From CAJXZP01 sp047610145 (lineage in GTDB: Bacteria; Bacteroidota; Bacteroidia; Flavobacteriales_G; Salibacteraceae): a stretch of DNA of 41,757 nt. Positions 33,481-41,627 of the stretch are shown here, one piece after another; the first letter of the stretch is position 1, and each line of letters starts with the position of its first letter. The notes under the pieces are model-generated. The model had not been told where the DNA came from, did no database searches, and was given only the letters and a program-made list of their open reading frames with translations. The translations under genes and the position numbers were made by a program. The DNA lies in NCBI GenBank assembly GCA_047610145.1, contig JBLFZF010000013.1, forward strand, positions 1-41,757. The letters run 5' to 3'.

Positions 33481-33984
33481 ATGCAAGATTTTAAAAATGT
33501 GATTAGTGAAAAGGAAGTTTGGAAAATATTAGAAGAAATTCCTGATCCTGAAATTCCTGTGATCTCTATTACTGATTTAGGTGTGGTTAGAGGCGTCAAA
33601 GTATTAGGTGATTGCGTTTCCATAAAAATTACACCGACTTACACCGGATGCCCCGCAACCAATATTTTTGAGCAAGATATTAAAGCGGCATTGGAAAAAG
33701 TGGGCTTTAAAAAGGTGGATATTTCTTTTCAATATAGTCCTGCCTGGACCACAGATTGGCTCAATGAAGAGGCGCGTGAAAAACTTCGTGTATTTGGAAT
33801 TGCCCCACCAGAAGGGTCTACCAGTGACAAAAAATTTCTTCTAGGAGAAGATCCAACTGTTCCTTGTCCGCAATGTAGGTCTGTACATACCGAAATGATT
33901 AGTCAATTTGGTTCTACTGCCTGTAAGTCGCTGTATAAATGTAAAGATTGCTTAGAGCCTTTTGATTATTTTAAGTGTATTTAA
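33481..33984 (+). CDS. paaD: PaaD, MIP18-family assembly/zinc protein of the phenylacetyl-CoA epoxidase
   Basis: 167 residues from the ATG at 33481. An in-frame GTG at 33466 exists but overlaps the T tract of a terminator and is less likely. The N-terminal domain is the DUF59/MIP18 fold: EIPDPEIPVISITDLGVVRGV, in pieces as IPDPEIPVISITDLG, and ITPTYTGCPAT with the conserved Cys. The C-terminal part has a four-Cys zinc-ribbon, CPQC ... CKDC, and ends EPFDYFKCI. PaaD is thought to help assemble or repair an iron centre of the epoxidase. It completes the paaABCD set, but the hairpin before it suggests lower or separately controlled expression. Confidence 0.93.
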   Translation: MQDFKNVISEKEVWKILEEIPDPEIPVISITDLGVVRGVKVLGDCVSIKITPTYTGCPATNIFEQDIKAALEKVGFKKVDISFQYSPAWTTDWLNEEAREKLRVFGIAPPEGSTSDKKFLLGEDPTVPCPQCRSVHTEMISQFGSTACKSLYKCKDCLEPFDYFKCI

Positions 33985-34129
33985 TTCTGAATGTCCGTAA
34001 CTCAAGCAGTCTTGAATGTGATGTTTAAAAAGAAGTAGTTATGAATGTGTAACATCATTAATTACAACACGTAGGGAATTGCTCTTCTTGTTAGCGATTT
34101 TTGTTTTTCAATAAACCGGCTACATAGAA

Positions 34130-34756
34130 CTATCGAATTTGTAACCAGATCCATGTACGTTAGCAATTTCTGTTTTTGAATCACTACTCAAGTACTTTCT
34201 TAGCTTTGAGCTAAATACATCTACACTGCGGCCAACAAAATAATCATCATCTTCCCAAATAGTTTTTAAAATGTATTCGCGTTTCATTAACGTGTTTTTT
34301 TTGACGAAAAGACATAGGGTATTGGATTCTTTTTGAGTAAGTTGATTTTTCTATAGTATCAAATATTCCTATTCCGCGCTTTAAAATCACCTTAACTTTT
34401 AGCGCTAATTCTTCCTTGCTAAATGGCTGGGTTACGTAATCATCTGTACCTAGTTTAAACCCCTTAATGCGGTCTTCTGTAAGCGCTTTAGCTGTGAGAA
34501 ATATGATTGGATTGCAATCGTCTGTTTTTCGAATTTCGCTAGCTAAGATAAAGCCATCCATTTTCGGCATCATCACATCCAATACACACATCAATTTGCT
34601 GTGGCCGGAAATGAATTAAAGCTTCTTTTCCATTAGAAAAGTGTGTTACCCTGTAGCCGTATATTTCTAGGCTGTCTGGAAGTAGAAATCTCATGCTTTC
34701 ATCATCTTCTAGAAGTAAAACATGCTTCTTCTCATCTTTTATTGAGGTGCAAATAG
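34130..34756 (-). pseudogene. Broken OmpR-type response regulator
   Basis: Read on the minus strand, the receiver domain begins in one frame (HVLLLEDDESMRFLLPDSLE, 34735-34590), continues after a one-base shift as CVLDVMMPKMDGFILASEIR and IIFLTAKALTEDRIKG (phospho-acceptor Asp and Lys present), then shifts again near 34340 into a winged-helix DNA-binding domain: LTQKESNTLCLF, REYILKTIWEDDDYFVGRSV and VHGSGYKFDSS with stop near 34130. The start ATG (34747-34745) is also out of frame. All parts of a normal ~230-residue regulator can be found, but with at least two or three frameshifts. It follows the equally broken kinase. Confidence 0.85.
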
Positions 34757-34757
34757 A

Positions 34758-35790
34758 CTAAAGGGGGTGCCCAAACCTACCTTGCTTTTATAAGTAACGG
34801 AGCCTTTATGGTTTTTAATAATCGCTTTAACATGCCTTAAGCCAATTTTATAGCCTTTAGTGCTGTGAATGTGGCCTGTTTTACGCGAAAAAACTTCTCG
34901 AAAATACGTTCCTGATTATTTGTACTCATTCCAATACCTGTATCTGCCTCAGTTATGGAAATACCAGTAGAGGTGTTCTGGGTAGATAGCTTTATTTCTG
35001 GACTATTATTTTGAATATGTATTGGCGTTTTCAATTACATTAAAAATGACGGCAGAGAGGTGGGTTTTATCAGCGAGGAGCATGGGGCTTTTAGCGTTTA
35101 ATTTCCATCTAATAGTTCCCGATTTCTGAGATAAAAGAGGGTCTACATTTTCGGTTACGGATAGAATGTGGTCATTTATTTTGAGTTCTTCCAAGCTCAG
35201 GGTACTTTGGTTTTTTTTCAAGAGATGATATTTGAAGTATCCGATCTACCAATTGATGCAAGCGATCATTTTTCTGATAAATAATTTGGGCATATTTCGC
35301 TAGTTTGTCTTGGTTAAGGATGTGGGTTTTATTACGAGCAGCGTCTGATGCCAACGCAATATTTGCAATTGGAGTCTTTAACTCTTGGGTTATGTTATGG
35401 ATGAAATCCTTTTTTAATAGTGCCAATTTCCTGCTTTGTATACTAGAGAAAATAATACGCATAAAACTAATAATAGGGTAATTGAAGAATACAGCCAAAT
35501 ACCCATGCTACTCAATAAATAGATGGTCCTATTTGTGACCCAGGTCTTGAAATTATAGTCTGCTGTATCAACTACTCTTTGTTTACCAGCGATTTCTGAA
35601 GGGAATTGAAAGGGGAGAGAATCGTTACTAAAAATAGTATTACCTAAAATAATTGGTCGTTTGGTGTGCGTAGAATCAAATAATTGAAATCTAATTTTAC
35701 GCGTATGAAACTCATCCCGCAGTAAACTATCTAAGGTTTCGATGCTAAAATAACTTTGGGTGCGTACTAGAAATTTATTAGAAGACAACT
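34758..35790 (-). pseudogene. Broken sensor histidine kinase, N-terminus lost
   Basis: On the minus strand, from 35790: part of a periplasmic sensor domain (VRTQSYFSIETLDSLLRDEF), a membrane helix (YSSITLLLVLCVLFSLVYK), then after a shift the H-box DFIHNITQELKTPIANIALA, later the N-box AVIFNVIENANTYS, the G1 box DTGIGMSTNN with F-box ERIFEKFFRVK, and after yet another shift HSTKGYKIGLRHVKAIIKNH with VTYKSKVGLGTPFSLF ending near 34758. At least three frame changes are needed, and the signal/first helix is missing because the frame meets a TonB fragment at about 35790. The pair with the regulator was a typical two-component system of unknown signal. Confidence 0.85.
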
Positions 35791-35791
35791 G

Positions 35792-36001
35792 ATGGATTCT
35801 GTTGTAATGGTAGCGTTTATTGTGAATGAAAAAGGAGAAGTTGAAAATGTGAACTTGGTGAGTGGCTGCCATAATTTAGTCACCAATAAAGTAGGGGTAG
35901 ATTTAGTTTCTGCTATGCCTAAATGGGAGTCAGCTCAAAGTGTAGTAGGAGAAAAAGTGGCGCAATATTTTCAATTAAGCTCGCAAAAGAGGGGGTGTTA
36001 A
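35792..36001 (+). pseudogene. C-terminal fragment of an energy-transducer TonB-type protein
   Basis: About 69 codons read VMVAFIVNEKGEVENVNLVS, then AMPKWESAQSVVGEKVAQYF and end KRGC. V-x-F-x-V-x-x-x-G-x-V-x-x-V and M-P-x-W are the landmarks of the TonB C-terminal domain that contacts TonB-dependent receptors. The transmembrane anchor and proline-rich linker are absent; the sequence upstream is the minus-strand kinase remnant, so a deletion joined two unrelated genes near 35790. The opening MDSV has no support as a real start. Confidence 0.7.
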
Positions 36002-36020
36002 GTCTTCTTTTGCGAGCTTA
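35976..36020. repeat. 15-bp perfect inverted repeat at convergent gene ends
   Basis: TAAGCTCGCAAAAGA (35976-35990) pairs with its complement at 36006-36020, with a 15-base loop that contains the TonB-fragment stop. It lies 9 bases past the 3' end of the DUF302 gene and is probably a terminator-type stem, though no long T tract follows on either strand. Confidence 0.6.
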
Positions 36021-36029
36021 GCTAGTTGT

Positions 36030-36911
36030 TTACTCCATGACTTCAGAAATTGTAATGGCTTTTTTAAATGTACGTATCAGACTTGCGTTGGTTGTTTGTT
36101 GAACCTCTGAAGATCTTGAATAATATAATTCAGCGAAAGCAATAATATCATTAAAGGCAATCCAAACGCCACCACTTTCGTCTTCAAAAACCAAGACCTT
36201 TTGACAAAATGCATCTAAACCAAGTAGCGGACTATCTGCCATTGATTTTCCGTCTTGGGCATTACTCCCAAACAAAAGAAGTGTATTTGGAAGCAATGGA
36301 AAGTCTATTTCTGAAGCTTCTTTTTGAAAATCAACATCTGCAAACCATTTAGCCTCTTCTTGAGACATCACGATGTCTTTTAAGTTTTGAATGGTTGTGG
36401 TAAAATCATACTCAGATTTTATTTTCACAATACCATATTCAGCAGAGAGACCTGAGAGGTCTAGCTTGGCTATTTTGTCATCCGGAACTGATGTTAGAGC
36501 TTGTTCCATTGCCGTGCTATAATCATTCAATAAATAGGGGGCTAAACCGTGTCTTTTTTGAATAAATTCAGCCGATGTAAACGCAACCTTAGTCCTAACC
36601 GTATCGGAGTAAACCAAGACCTTAAATGGCAGGTCTAGACCTATCAATTGACTTTTTTTGAGTAACGTGGCATTTACTTTTGGAGAAGAGAAAATAGTAA
36701 GAATAGCAGGAGGTATGTTTACATCCTCCTCTTCCGCCATTTCGTGATGATCTAATATAGTAATCTTTTTAAAAGTGGAAATTTCGCTTTCAACCTGAGA
36801 AGCTAATGCATCTACCTGGTTAGAGAGAGCTGTGTTTTTTTCGGATGACGGACTACAAGCTTCCAGTATAGCAAAACTGGTGAGTAGAAATAGAGACTGT
36901 ATTAATTTCAT
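36030..36911 (-). CDS. Tandem DUF302 lipoprotein
   Basis: 293 residues. The signal ends FAILEAC (lipidated Cys19). The mature protein contains two DUF302-type units: KITILDHHEMAEEEDV ... PAILTIFSSPKVNATLL ... PFKVLVYSD (about 47-105) and FTTTIQNLKDIVMSQEEAKW ... TLLLFGSNAQDGKSM ... KVLVFEDESGGVWIAFND (about 168-265). DUF302 proteins are small alpha/beta proteins of unknown function, often periplasmic. It begins 9 bases after the sulfatase stop, so they form one operon and both are lipoproteins; a joint role is likely, but undefined. Confidence 0.85.
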   Translation of the reverse strand: MKLIQSLFLLTSFAILEACSPSSEKNTALSNQVDALASQVESEISTFKKITILDHHEMAEEEDVNIPPAILTIFSSPKVNATLLKKSQLIGLDLPFKVLVYSDTVRTKVAFTSAEFIQKRHGLAPYLLNDYSTAMEQALTSVPDDKIAKLDLSGLSAEYGIVKIKSEYDFTTTIQNLKDIVMSQEEAKWFADVDFQKEASEIDFPLLPNTLLLFGSNAQDGKSMADSPLLGLDAFCQKVLVFEDESGGVWIAFNDIIAFAELYYSRSSEVQQTTNASLIRTFKKAITISEVME

Positions 36912-36920
36912 AGTTGTTTT

Positions 36921-38675
36921 TTATTCGCTGGCTGCTTTAAATGGGTTCCAATATTCATCTACTTCTATAATACTGTTCTTTTCAGCATAAGCTAAATACA
37001 AGCTTTTCATAGATTCAAATTTGTCGGCCATAGTCTCCTCTAAAGGGTGCATTTCAGACGGGTCTGTTACCACATTGAATAAATGCCATTTTCCATCACC
37101 AAACATTCCTTTACGTACTTTCATGGCTTTGAAATTTCCTTGCATAATGTATCCATTCCCAAATAACTCAAAAGCATACCAGTCTTTTTCAGTTCTTACT
37201 TGTTCTGACTTCCCTTCTAAAAATGGACGTGCAGTAATACCAGATGGAGCTGTTATTTTACGGTCTTTGTATTGTGTTTGAGGATGAGTAACACCCGCGT
37301 AATCTAACATAGTCATCGGGAGGTCTTTTACTGAAATAACAGCATTTGAAATCTCACCTGAACGGGCATAATCTGATGAAAAAGCGCCAGGAGGAACGAT
37401 CATCATTGGAACACGAATACCACCTTCGCCAATAAACCATTTCCACCACTGTAAACCACCTGTAGCCGCATTTGCCCATGAAACACCAATGGTATGCTCT
37501 GATTCTGCACTTCCAATAGCTTCAAAGCTTTGGTCAAAATTATTTGCTATCCATTTAGCCATTTCTGGGTTTCCTGTTTTTGGATGGGTCGGCTCAAATC
37601 CTTCCGGACCATTATCCGTCAAGTATACAACTAGGGTATTGTCTAATTGACCAGATTCTTTTAAATAGTCTAAGATTTGTCCCGTACGGTTATCTTGATC
37701 TTCAATCATTGCTGCATACGTGGCCATCACCCGCGCTTGAATTTCTTTTTCTTCTTGCGATAAACGTTCCCATTTATGGGTGATTTCGTTAAAGTTCGGT
37801 TCCGTTGTTGTCTCGGTAATCAACCCTTTCTTTTTTAAGCTTTCGTAACGCGATTTTTTAAGTCCCGCATATCCTAAATCTAAATATTCTTGGTAGTGTT
37901 TCTCTATCATTTCAGCCGGAGCTTGAATAGGGAAATGAGCTGTTGTAAAAGCCATCAGTGCAAACCAAGGCTTACCTTCTTCCTCGCCTTCTTTTATGAA
38001 GTTTAGCATGTGGTTTGTGTAAAGCTCTCCAGAGTAGACTCCTTCTGGTCGGTCAAAGTGTTCTCCGTTCAACGTAAAATGTTCTTTCCTTTTTACATTT
38101 AACCCATTTGGGTCACTAAAATCAGGGGTCATCGCTAAATCATTCCAGTGGTTAGACCCGCCAGATAAGATACCGAACTCTTTGGTGAATCCCCATTCTA
38201 AAGGGGGATGTCCGCCTAGTTCTTCTCCGCCTAAATGCCACTTGCCAGATTTATATACCTCATAACCAGTATCACTTAAAAGCTCGGGGATGGCAACTGC
38301 AGTCTTTGTTAAATAACCTTCGTATCCTGAAACGCCTTTCGTTGGTGGGTAAAAGGAATAATCAAAGGCGCCTAAACCTACTTCAATATTGTTACAACCC
38401 GTCATTAACATAGATCGGGTGACACTACATACCGGAGAAGCATGAAAATTAGAGAATCTAACTCCTGCTTTGGCAATACGATCCATATTAGGAGTAGGGA
38501 TTTCAGATCCATAAGCTCCCAAATCTCCAAATGCAATATCATCGCCTACTAAAACCAAAATGTTTGGTCTTTTATCTTCCACAACAGCCGTGGTTTCTGT
38601 TTGTTCTTTTGGTGCAGTTGATTCACAACTGGCTAATAAAAGAACTGTGCCTATAGCAAAAAATAAGTTTTTCAT
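36921..38675 (-). CDS. Sulfatase-family lipoprotein with an atypical CSVTR active-site motif
   Basis: 584 residues. The signal ends LLLASC (Cys17). The alkaline-phosphatase-superfamily sulfatase fold is clear: NILVLVGDDIAFGDLG (metal Asp45/46), TPNMDRIAKAGVRFSNFHAS, PVCSVTRSMLMTG with Cys83, SGKWHLGG (Lys145, His147), MAFTTAHFPIQAP, VYLTDNGPEG and a C-terminal subdomain. Sulfatases need a Cys or Ser in C-x-P-x-R that is converted to formylglycine; here Cys83 and Arg87 are kept but the Pro is Val. All other catalytic residues seem present. It would hydrolyse sulfate esters outside the cytoplasm if matured. First gene of an operon with the DUF302 lipoprotein; a -7 box TATCTTTG lies 40 bases upstream. 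Confidence 0.92.
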   Translation of the reverse strand: MKNLFFAIGTVLLLASCESTAPKEQTETTAVVEDKRPNILVLVGDDIAFGDLGAYGSEIPTPNMDRIAKAGVRFSNFHASPVCSVTRSMLMTGCNNIEVGLGAFDYSFYPPTKGVSGYEGYLTKTAVAIPELLSDTGYEVYKSGKWHLGGEELGGHPPLEWGFTKEFGILSGGSNHWNDLAMTPDFSDPNGLNVKRKEHFTLNGEHFDRPEGVYSGELYTNHMLNFIKEGEEEGKPWFALMAFTTAHFPIQAPAEMIEKHYQEYLDLGYAGLKKSRYESLKKKGLITETTTEPNFNEITHKWERLSQEEKEIQARVMATYAAMIEDQDNRTGQILDYLKESGQLDNTLVVYLTDNGPEGFEPTHPKTGNPEMAKWIANNFDQSFEAIGSAESEHTIGVSWANAATGGLQWWKWFIGEGGIRVPMMIVPPGAFSSDYARSGEISNAVISVKDLPMTMLDYAGVTHPQTQYKDRKITAPSGITARPFLEGKSEQVRTEKDWYAFELFGNGYIMQGNFKAMKVRKGMFGDGKWHLFNVVTDPSEMHPLEETMADKFESMKSLYLAYAEKNSIIEVDEYWNPFKAASE

Positions 38676-38714
38676 TCAGGTGTATATTTATCTATGATAG
38701 AATTTAAATCTTTC

Positions 38715-38722
38715 CAAAGATA
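38715..38722 (-). promoter_or_regulatory. -7 promoter element of the sulfatase operon
   Basis: TATCTTTG on the minus strand, about 40 bases before the sulfatase ATG. No TTG was found at the -33 position. Confidence 0.4.
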
Positions 38723-39022
38723 TTAATTTGCTCATACGATGACGTTTTATAGGCGTAAACGAGTGGTTATTTATACCATACATATATGGAATTGGCTAAT
38801 ATGTTCTTGAATAGGGAGTTTTGCAGTAGTGGAAATACTATTCTTTTGCCATGGATATGCCGGTAGTGATCACCGTATTTAGGGGTGTTGTAGTTTCCGT
38901 TTTTGTATACAGGGAAAGTGTGTTTTAAGTTTCTACCTATGAAATAGATCAATCTGTATTCGCTGTAGGCGATTCATAGGTTTTAGTAGTGTATTTTGCT
39001 TTAGATCGTTAAAAGAGAAGGG
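38723..39022. other. Intergenic stretch without a supported gene
   Basis: About 300 bases between the sulfatase promoter and the CIA30 gene. A 61-codon open stretch on the minus strand (38767-38952) shows no family resemblance and no ribosome or promoter signal; I see no other structure. Confidence 0.5.
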
Positions 39023-39556
39023 TTATTTTTTTAGTTCAATCTTATCAATAATTAGTTTGAAATTTTCATTCTTCTTATTGGCAATCAGAAACGTGATCTC
39101 TTCAAAGTATGAACTCGAAAAATTAGGGATGTCTAAATTTCTGCCGCGATAAGAAGGGTAAAGCTGATTTAAAGGAATCTCTATTTCTTGCCATTCTCCT
39201 GAGGTTGAAAAAGTGGTAATGAAAGAGTAATAATCTTTTGAATTGGCTCGTATTCTAAATTGATAATTTTTAGCATCTCCTTTAATTGTAATGGCTATTT
39301 TAGAATAGCCGGTCACCATTGTTTTGTTCATTCGGTAACGTACAGAAGAAAACCCGCCATTGTTAGCTAGTGATACCGCACCTTCAAAAACAGCATGTCC
39401 AGAAGAATTTAATTGGAAAGAGCCTGCAGATTGGCCTCCCATAACTGAATCGTCTACAATAGACCATTCTTTTAGATTCGACTGTTTTGAAAAATCATAT
39501 ACTAATTGTGACGATATCATCAGGAATATAAAAATAGCTCCGTTAATTAATTTCAT
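39023..39556 (-). CDS. CIA30-like (NADH:ubiquinone oxidoreductase intermediate-associated protein 30) family protein
   Basis: 177 residues from the ATG at 39556 (M-K-L-I-N-G-A-I-F-I-F-L-M-I-S-S); the frame reaches 39616 but the short form gives a clean signal peptide. Motifs match CIA30: EWSIVDDSVMGGQSAGSFQL, VFEGAVSLANNGGFSSVRY, FRIRANSKDYYSFITTF, EWQEIEIPL and a final EITFLIANKKNENFKLIIDK. This is a jelly-roll domain. In eukaryotes it assists complex I assembly; bacterial secreted versions have no proven role. A -7 box TATATTTG (39587-39580, minus) lies 24 bases upstream. Confidence 0.88.
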   Translation of the reverse strand: MKLINGAIFIFLMISSQLVYDFSKQSNLKEWSIVDDSVMGGQSAGSFQLNSSGHAVFEGAVSLANNGGFSSVRYRMNKTMVTGYSKIAITIKGDAKNYQFRIRANSKDYYSFITTFSTSGEWQEIEIPLNQLYPSYRGRNLDIPNFSSSYFEEITFLIANKKNENFKLIIDKIELKK

Positions 39557-39579
39557 GGGTGTGGTTTTATTCTGCCCTG

Positions 39580-39587
39580 CAAATATA
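39580..39587 (-). promoter_or_regulatory. -7 promoter element of the CIA30 gene
   Basis: TATATTTG on the minus strand, 23 bases before the ATG at 39556; the nearest TTTG (39617-39614) is 26 bases away, slightly too far. Confidence 0.45.
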
Positions 39588-39617
39588 ATGGAGGTAATTT
39601 TTGTGACTGGCACCAAA

Positions 39618-40186
39618 TTAGTGTTTTACAGGTAACATTTCTTTATCAAAGTATTGGTAAAAATAAAGAAGTGAGTTTCTGAGCGTTTTGTTTCCTAGTA
39701 TAAAATACAGTTTTCTTTAGGTGTAAAATAGCAGACACTCTATCCCAATAATGGGTAATATTATTCCTCGGTTTAATCATTAAACTAATTAGAAAAGGAA
39801 TCAGTCACATCTATCAGATAAGGTGTGATCCCAAATTACACGGATGCTTCTGATGCATGGAATTCGTTACGCTATTTGTCCTAGGAATTAGCACTCCTTT
39901 GCAACCTATGGCGGGCTAGTTATGCCGGACTGATTGAATTCAGTGCTTTAAATAGAAAATCAATTTAGGTTTTACCCATTGGTGGGGTTTTAATATGAAG
40001 TGAAAATGGAAGGGTGGTTGGATATGGAGGTTTTAATGCTGCGAAAAAAAATACGGAAATGAAGATTAATCCACCTTCGTTTTAGACCACGTTTTTTGAA
40101 TTCATAATGAGAATTGGATCTAAGATTTACTTATACGAATACGTGTTAGGAGCTCTGGATTAAATTATTGTCTGTTGTTCTTTTTT
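39618..40186. other. Intergenic region, possibly containing gene debris
   Basis: About 570 bases without a gene that I can support. On the plus strand around 39826-39970 a coding-like piece reads NYTDASDAWNSLRYLS and, after a stop and shift, RASYAGLIEFSALNRKS; it may be debris of a dead gene but I cannot name a family. No hairpin terminator or repeat stands out. Confidence 0.4.
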
Positions 40187-40642
40187 TTAGTCAAAATAGG
40201 TTTTGTATCCGTTTAAATGCGTTTGTAGTTTTGCGTAGCTTTCTTTACAGGTGGATAATTTACTGGAAGATAAGTTTTTAAATAGTTCTTTTATAGGGAC
40301 TAAAAAATGATGCAATTGATTGTGCGACTCTCCGGTCATAGTACACTTTTTGAAAATCATTGAAAATTCTGCTTTCAGGTCTTTTGTTAATTGACCATAC
40401 GCAGCCACCTCTTCTTTTTCACTGAAAACGCGCATTAAACCAATCATATTATTTACTCTGGTTGTCGTTTCTTTATTTGCCAACCAACGCTGTCCATTAT
40501 TTAGGCTCATTTCAATTTCGTTAGATAGTGATACGTCCCTTTTTTGCGATGGTTTGGTATCATTTTCTTTTGCTTTTTCATTGCAAGAGATTACGAATAG
40601 TACAGTTGAAATAAGTAATGAATAGCATATGATCTTTTTCAT
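40187..40642 (-). CDS. Helical lipoprotein of unknown function
   Basis: 151 residues. The lipoprotein signal ends LFVISC, followed by N-E-K-A-K-E-N-D, a charged linker. The mature part is largely helical: EIEMSLNNGQRWLANKETT, TRVNNMIGLMRVFSEKEEV, then a Cys/His segment KCTMTGESHNQLHHFLVPIK and a second Cys near the end (STCKESY). I recall flavobacterial lipoproteins with the same NNG-x-x-W and C-T-M-x-G-x-x-H-x-x-L-H pattern but no assigned function; the His/Cys cluster could bind metal or heme, which is inference. A -7 box TAATTTTG (40686-40679, minus) and a leader hairpin precede it. Confidence 0.8.
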   Translation of the reverse strand: MKKIICYSLLISTVLFVISCNEKAKENDTKPSQKRDVSLSNEIEMSLNNGQRWLANKETTTRVNNMIGLMRVFSEKEEVAAYGQLTKDLKAEFSMIFKKCTMTGESHNQLHHFLVPIKELFKNLSSSKLSTCKESYAKLQTHLNGYKTYFD

Positions 40643-40655
40643 TCTTTGTTAGTTT

Positions 40656-40686
40656 AAACACCTTTTAGGTGTTTTATTCAAAATTA
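40656..40686 (-). promoter_or_regulatory. -7 element and leader hairpin of the 40187-40642 lipoprotein gene
   Basis: On the minus strand TAATTTTG (40686-40679) would start transcription near 40674. A perfect 8-bp inverted repeat AAACACCT/AGGTGTTT (40656-40663 and 40667-40674, loop TTT) then occupies the 5' end of the leader, 14 bases before the ATG. It could be an operator or a 5'-stabilising stem. Confidence 0.45.
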
Positions 40687-40693
40687 AACCCAC

Positions 40694-40840
40694 ATGACCA
40701 ATCAGTTCGAAACTCTTTTAGATAAAGCCATGTTTTGTATGCCCTACTTCGCAATGAAATTTGAGAATTCACCGAGCATCCCTTTTAATTTGCTCACTGA
40801 TCTAACGTGTGCCATTTTAAATAAGGGGATTAAGCGCTAA
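40694..40840 (+). CDS. Possible 48-codon small open reading frame
   Basis: An ATG at 40694 opens 48 codons (MTNQFETLLDKAMFCM ... ILNKGIKR) to a TAA at 40838, overlapping the 3' end of the DUF3050 gene on the other strand by 11 bases. The composition is protein-like but I know no family, no promoter was found, and it could be chance or debris. Confidence 0.2.
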   Translation: MTNQFETLLDKAMFCMPYFAMKFENSPSIPFNLLTDLTCAILNKGIKR

Positions 40841-41627
40841 TTACTGCTTTTTGTGCTGCTTTTGGTTTTTGTATTAAATCGGTAATAGCGTCCCAAAGAG
40901 CAACTCTTTTCTCAAGCGATTGCTTTGCTACTGTTAAAGTATCACTCCATTTTTGGTCATCATTACCACAAAGTTCCGAAACCATCTCAAGGGATAGTGG
41001 CCCGTGCTCATCTCCATCTAATTCAATGTGGCGATGCAGGTAATAGGCGAGTTTGGTGTAAGATTTATTTTCTGAGTCTGATTTTTTCAATATCTCAATA
41101 AACATATCTGGAATAACATCTTCTCTACCAAATGTAAACGCAGAAGCAACCAAATGCGGTTTATTTGTTTGAATAATTGAAAATGAAAACTTTACAAAAT
41201 CTGCGACTCTTTTATCTATATTTATCTCATTCAATGCGTAATCCACCGAATTTCCTGATTCTATGAGTTCAATGAACTTGTTCATTTCAGTAGTTTGAGC
41301 TTTGGTTTGATCCATAGCGTCTAAATACATCTCAAAGTGACTTTTAGGCTCTCCTAATTCATTAATATCACTTTCTTCTCCGTGAACTATTTCATTTATA
41401 AACCGAGATAGTTTTGGGTTTTTTGAAGGCGTCCATGGAGTTTCAACAGAAGTCAGTTTTATTTGAAGGCTTTTTAAAAGTGACATAAAATCCCATACTG
41501 CAAATACGTGATTCTCCATAAATATTTTTATGTCTTCTATATTATTTAAATTTATATAGAGCGGATGGTTCTGTAATTGTGTTCTTAATTCAGAAATCTC
41601 ATTTTCTATGTGTTGTATTCTGTTCAT
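40830..41627 (-). CDS. DUF3050 (heme-oxygenase-like fold) protein
   Basis: 265 residues matching DUF3050: NHPLYINLNNIEDIKIFMENH (in part), HVFAVWDFMSLLKSLQIKLT, VETPWTPSKNP, RFINEIVHGEESDINELGEP, SHFEMYLDAM, SAFTFGREDVIPDMF, LAYYLHRHIELDGDEHGPLS. The H-x(n)-E/E-x-x-D/H-I-E-L-D-x-D-E-H pattern is that of a helical heme-oxygenase-like di-iron fold, and these residues could bind two irons. The reaction is unknown. The start ATG at 41627 and C-terminus look complete. No neighbour within the window suggests a pathway; a clear promoter was not identified in the 130 bases upstream, where a poor match AACGTTTG occurs. Confidence 0.88.
   Translation of the reverse strand: MNRIQHIENEISELRTQLQNHPLYINLNNIEDIKIFMENHVFAVWDFMSLLKSLQIKLTSVETPWTPSKNPKLSRFINEIVHGEESDINELGEPKSHFEMYLDAMDQTKAQTTEMNKFIELIESGNSVDYALNEINIDKRVADFVKFSFSIIQTNKPHLVASAFTFGREDVIPDMFIEILKKSDSENKSYTKLAYYLHRHIELDGDEHGPLSLEMVSELCGNDDQKWSDTLTVAKQSLEKRVALWDAITDLIQKPKAAQKAVISA

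Noticed and set aside
35980..36020. Attachment site or IS end at the inverted repeat
   Set aside because: There is no transposase, target duplication or integrase nearby; a terminator stem between convergent genes is simpler.
38767..38952. 61-codon minus-strand frame between the sulfatase and CIA30 genes
   Set aside because: No promoter or family match, and composition alone does not support a gene.
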